A program made the translations under genes and the position numbers. Below the pieces are notes generated by a model. It worked only from the letters and a program-made list of their open reading frames with translations, was not told the DNA's origin and ran no database searches. Positions 5,273 to 7,523 of a DNA stretch of 7,523 nt are shown in pieces. Within the stretch, counting starts at the first letter, position 1. Every line of letters begins with the position of its first letter. The DNA comes from Paludibacteraceae bacterium (GTDB lineage Bacteria > Bacteroidota > Bacteroidia > Bacteroidales > Paludibacteraceae). The DNA is taken from the NCBI GenBank assembly GCA_947445425.1, contig CANFFA010000102.1, forward strand, positions 1-7,523. Direction: 5' to 3'.

Positions 5273-6616
5273 ATGGAAAATATTAAATTATCTATCGACA
5301 AAGCCTTTGGTTTTGTATCCAAAGAGAGTGTAGCTGCTTACAAAGCAGAAGTAGCAGCAGCCTGCAAAACTTTACACACCGGAAGCGGTAAAGGTAGTGA
5401 ATACTTAGGATGGTTAAACCTTCCGTCATCAATTGACAACGAGCACCTTACTGATATCGAAAACACTGCTAAAATCCTTCGTGACAATTGCGAAGTAGTA
5501 GTGGTAGTAGGTATTGGTGGTAGTTACTTGGGTTCTAAGGCTGTTAACGATGCACTATCTAGTAGCTTTGACTGGTTACTTGCCGATCGTAAATCACCTA
5601 TTATGATTCATGCTGGTCAAAATATCGGTGAAGATTATTTGTACGAATTACAAGAGCTTTTGAAAACCAAAAAATTTGGTATCATCTCTATTTCAAAATC
5701 AGGAACTACAACTGAACCAGCTTTGGCTTTCCGTTTGTTAAAAACTCAATTAGAAGAACAACAAGGTAAAGCAGCAGCTCAAAAACTAATTGTTGCTATT
5801 ACAGATAAATCTCGTGGTGCTTTGCGTACTTTGGCTACACAAGAAGGATACAAAACTTTCGTAATTGAAGATAGTATTGGTGGTCGTTTTTCTGTACTTT
5901 CTCCAGTAGGTTTACTTCCAATTGCAGTTGCTGGATTTGACGTTCGCGAATTGGTGAAAGGTGCTGCTAAAATGGAAGAAGTTTGTGGTCAAGATGCTGC
6001 CTTCGAAGAAAATCCTGCTGCTCAATATGCTGCAGTTCGTAACGAATTGTACAGAAAAGGAAAAGGTATCGAAATCTTAGTAAATTTCCACCCAAAACTT
6101 CACTTCTTTGGTGAGTGGTGGAAACAACTTTACGGAGAAAGTGAAGGTAAAGAAAACAAAGGTATCTTCCCTGCAGCCGTAGATTTCTCTGCTGACTTAC
6201 ACTCTATGGGTCAATGGATTCAAGAAGGCGAACGTAGCATTTTTGAAACTGTAATTTCTATCAAAGAAACTAACCATACTAAGATTTTCCCTACTTCTGA
6301 AGACAATTTGGATGGATTGAACTTCTTGGCAGGAAAACCAGTTGATTTTGTTAACAAAATGGCTGAATTAGGAACCATGCTTGCTCACGTTGATGGTGGC
6401 GTTCCAAACTTAAGACTTGAATTACCGCGTTTGAATGAGTATTATTTAGGTCAAATGATCTACTTCTTCGAAAAAGCTTGTGGTATTAGCGGTTACCTTT
6501 TGGGCGTTAATCCATTTGACCAACCAGGAGTAGAAGCTTACAAAGCGAATATGTTTGCTTTGTTGGAAAAACCAGGCTTTGAGGCTGAAACGAAAGCGAT
6601 TAAGGCAAGACTATAA
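5273..6616 (+). CDS. pgi: Glucose-6-phosphate isomerase
   Basis: Interconverts glucose 6-phosphate and fructose 6-phosphate in the cytoplasm, for glycolysis and gluconeogenesis. The 447 residues correspond to the short bacterial form (about 450 in Bacillus) rather than the roughly 550-residue E. coli or animal form. Two SIS-type sugar-phosphate domains are visible: [11 protein letters not shown] at 80-90 and the phosphate loop SKSGTTTEP at 141-149. PGI signature 1 is [12 protein letters not shown] (202-213), with the conserved Arg205. The probable catalytic base is Glu289 in YGESEG. His310 in ADLHSMGQ is the expected ring-opening residue. Signature 2 is [14 protein letters not shown] (411-424), with Lys424. 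All are intact. The start at 5273 follows an A-rich stretch without a Shine-Dalgarno sequence, as is usual in this phylum. The gene is the last of the lysS-gpsA-pgi group and converges with gnd across a shared hairpin. Confidence 0.97.
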   Translation: MENIKLSIDKAFGFVSKESVAAYKAEVAAACKTLHTGSGKGSEYLGWLNLPSSIDNEHLTDIENTAKILRDNCEVVVVVGIGGSYLGSKAVNDALSSSFDWLLADRKSPIMIHAGQNIGEDYLYELQELLKTKKFGIISISKSGTTTEPALAFRLLKTQLEEQQGKAAAQKLIVAITDKSRGALRTLATQEGYKTFVIEDSIGGRFSVLSPVGLLPIAVAGFDVRELVKGAAKMEEVCGQDAAFEENPAAQYAAVRNELYRKGKGIEILVNFHPKLHFFGEWWKQLYGESEGKENKGIFPAAVDFSADLHSMGQWIQEGERSIFETVISIKETNHTKIFPTSEDNLDGLNFLAGKPVDFVNKMAELGTMLAHVDGGVPNLRLELPRLNEYYLGQMIYFFEKACGISGYLLGVNPFDQPGVEAYKANMFALLEKPGFEAETKAIKARL

Positions 6617-6617
6617 T

Positions 6618-6696
6618 TAACAGTTAACAATTAATAATTAAAAAAGCATCTACGGATTTCGTAGATGCTTTTTTAATTACTAATTGTTAACTGTTA
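6618..6696. terminator. Bidirectional terminator between pgi and gnd, 37-bp arms
   Basis: Arms 6618-6654 and 6660-6696 are complementary over 37 positions with one mismatch (A6634 against C6680) around a five-base loop GATTT. The G+C-containing core GCATCTACG pairs with CGTAGATGC and is flanked by A6 and T6 runs, so it is a classic intrinsic terminator in both directions. The outer part of each arm is built of seven-base words (TTAACAG, TTAACAA, TTAATAA, TTAAAAA) mirrored on the other side. It begins one base after the pgi stop codon and ends directly against the gnd stop codon. Confidence 0.92.
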
Positions 6697-7523
6697 TTAA
6701 ACAATGTAGGTTGTCGAAGAGGTATCACCACCTCTACCGGTCCAATTGGTATGGAAAAACTTACCACGAGGCTGATCAAGACGCTCATAAGTATGTGCTC
6801 CGAAGTAGTCACGTTGTGCTTGCAATAAATTAGCTGGCAAACGCTCGCTACGCAATCCATCAAAATAACAAAGCGCTGCAGTCAATGCAGGAACAGGAAT
6901 ACCATTGGTCAATGCAGTTGCACAAACACGACGCCATCCAGCTTGCGCTTTTTGAACGATTTGATTGAAATGCTCATCCAATAAAAGATTGTGAAGATCT
7001 GGGTTTTTATCAAAAGCTTTTTTGATATCCACCAAGAACACAGAACGTATAATACAACCACCACGCCACATCAAAGCGATACCACCGTAGTTAAGGTTCC
7101 ATTTGTATTCTTTTGCAGCTTCCATCATTAAATTATAACCTTGCGCATAAGAAATGATTTTAGCACCAAACAAAGCATCTTTCAAATCAGAAATCATTTG
7201 TACTTTATCACCAACAAATTTAGAATCTGGTCCAGCAATCACTTTTGATGCCTCTACGCGAAGGTCTTTTTGAGCTGACAAGCAACGTGCAAATACAGAT
7301 TCGCCAATGAGTGTCAAAGGAGTACCTAAATCAAAAGCAGAAACCGCTGTCCATTTACCAGTTCCTTTTTGACCGGCTGTATCCAATATTTTTTCTACCA
7401 AAGCTTCCCCTTTTTCATCTTTGTAACCAAGGATATCACGGGTAATTTCAATCAAGTAAGAATCCAAATCACCTTCATTCCATGTTTTGAAAACTTCGTG
7501 CATTTCGTCAGCATTCATCCCCA
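6697..7523 (-). CDS. gnd: 6-phosphogluconate dehydrogenase, C-terminal part (5' end beyond the window)
   Basis: Oxidatively decarboxylates 6-phosphogluconate to ribulose 5-phosphate, making NADPH in the oxidative pentose phosphate pathway. Only about 274 residues of an expected 470 or so are present. The reading frame is open through the right edge, and the methionine at 7518 aligns internally (before the family block FKTWNEGDLDSYLIEIT), so it is not the start. The NADP-binding Rossmann domain and the catalytic lysine region lie outside. Counting from that methionine, the family signature ILDTAGQKGTGKW is at 44-56, ESVFAR with a substrate-phosphate Arg is at 73-78, and the partner-subunit substrate residues lie in QRDYFGAHTYE (235-245, Arg236 and His242). 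The C-terminus ends in a short flexible tail (GRGGDTSSTTYIV). It converges on pgi across a shared terminator. In many bacteria zwf and pgl are neighbours of gnd; none is visible here. Confidence 0.96.
   Translation of the reverse strand, partial: GMNADEMHEVFKTWNEGDLDSYLIEITRDILGYKDEKGEALVEKILDTAGQKGTGKWTAVSAFDLGTPLTLIGESVFARCLSAQKDLRVEASKVIAGPDSKFVGDKVQMISDLKDALFGAKIISYAQGYNLMMEAAKEYKWNLNYGGIALMWRGGCIIRSVFLVDIKKAFDKNPDLHNLLLDEHFNQIVQKAQAGWRRVCATALTNGIPVPALTAALCYFDGLRSERLPANLLQAQRDYFGAHTYERLDQPRGKFFHTNWTGRGGDTSSTTYIV

Noticed and set aside
7516..7518. ATG at 7518 as the start of gnd
   Set aside because: The frame stays open to the window edge, and the residues align to the middle of 6-phosphogluconate dehydrogenase. 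The gene is cut by the window and not truncated in the genome as far as can be seen.

Overview
The window looks like a chromosomal segment from an A+T-rich member of the Bacteroidota. Three things point there. The promoter-like sites match the Bacteroidota housekeeping consensus (TAnnTTTG near -7), and Shine-Dalgarno sequences are mostly absent before the starts. The lysyl-tRNA synthetase has the long C-terminal extension I associate with this phylum. The lysS-gpsA-pgi order is one I recall from Bacteroidales genomes (memory, not checked). I cannot name a genus.

Layout from left to right. Positions 1-293 are the right-hand end of a 41-bp tandem repeat array in which most units can fold into a hairpin. 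Next, on the minus strand, is a small secreted protein of unknown function (512-868) with a strong terminator after it (448-488). It has a good Bacteroidota-type promoter with a perfect palindrome over the presumed transcription start. Diverging from it on the plus strand is a six-helix membrane protein of the YoaK/DUF1275 family (1163-1909). A 294-base gap with a promoter-like site leads to lysS (2204-3925), gpsA (4080-5075) and pgi (5273-6616), all on the plus strand and probably co-transcribed. The 5' cut-off gnd gene (6697 to the right edge) converges on pgi from the minus strand.

The core genes are housekeeping: lysine charging of tRNA, glycerol-3-phosphate for phospholipids, and two enzymes on either side of the glucose-6-phosphate branch point (Pgi for glycolysis/gluconeogenesis, Gnd for the oxidative pentose phosphate route). 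All three intact enzymes keep their signature residues.

I found no new enzymatic or defence system. What is unusual lies between the genes: the 41-bp hairpin array; a 155-bp element with 30-bp terminal inverted repeats that fills the lysS-gpsA gap exactly; heptamer and octamer tandem tracts plus a two-part inverted repeat before pgi; and a 79-base near-perfect hairpin joining the ends of pgi and gnd almost stop codon to stop codon.
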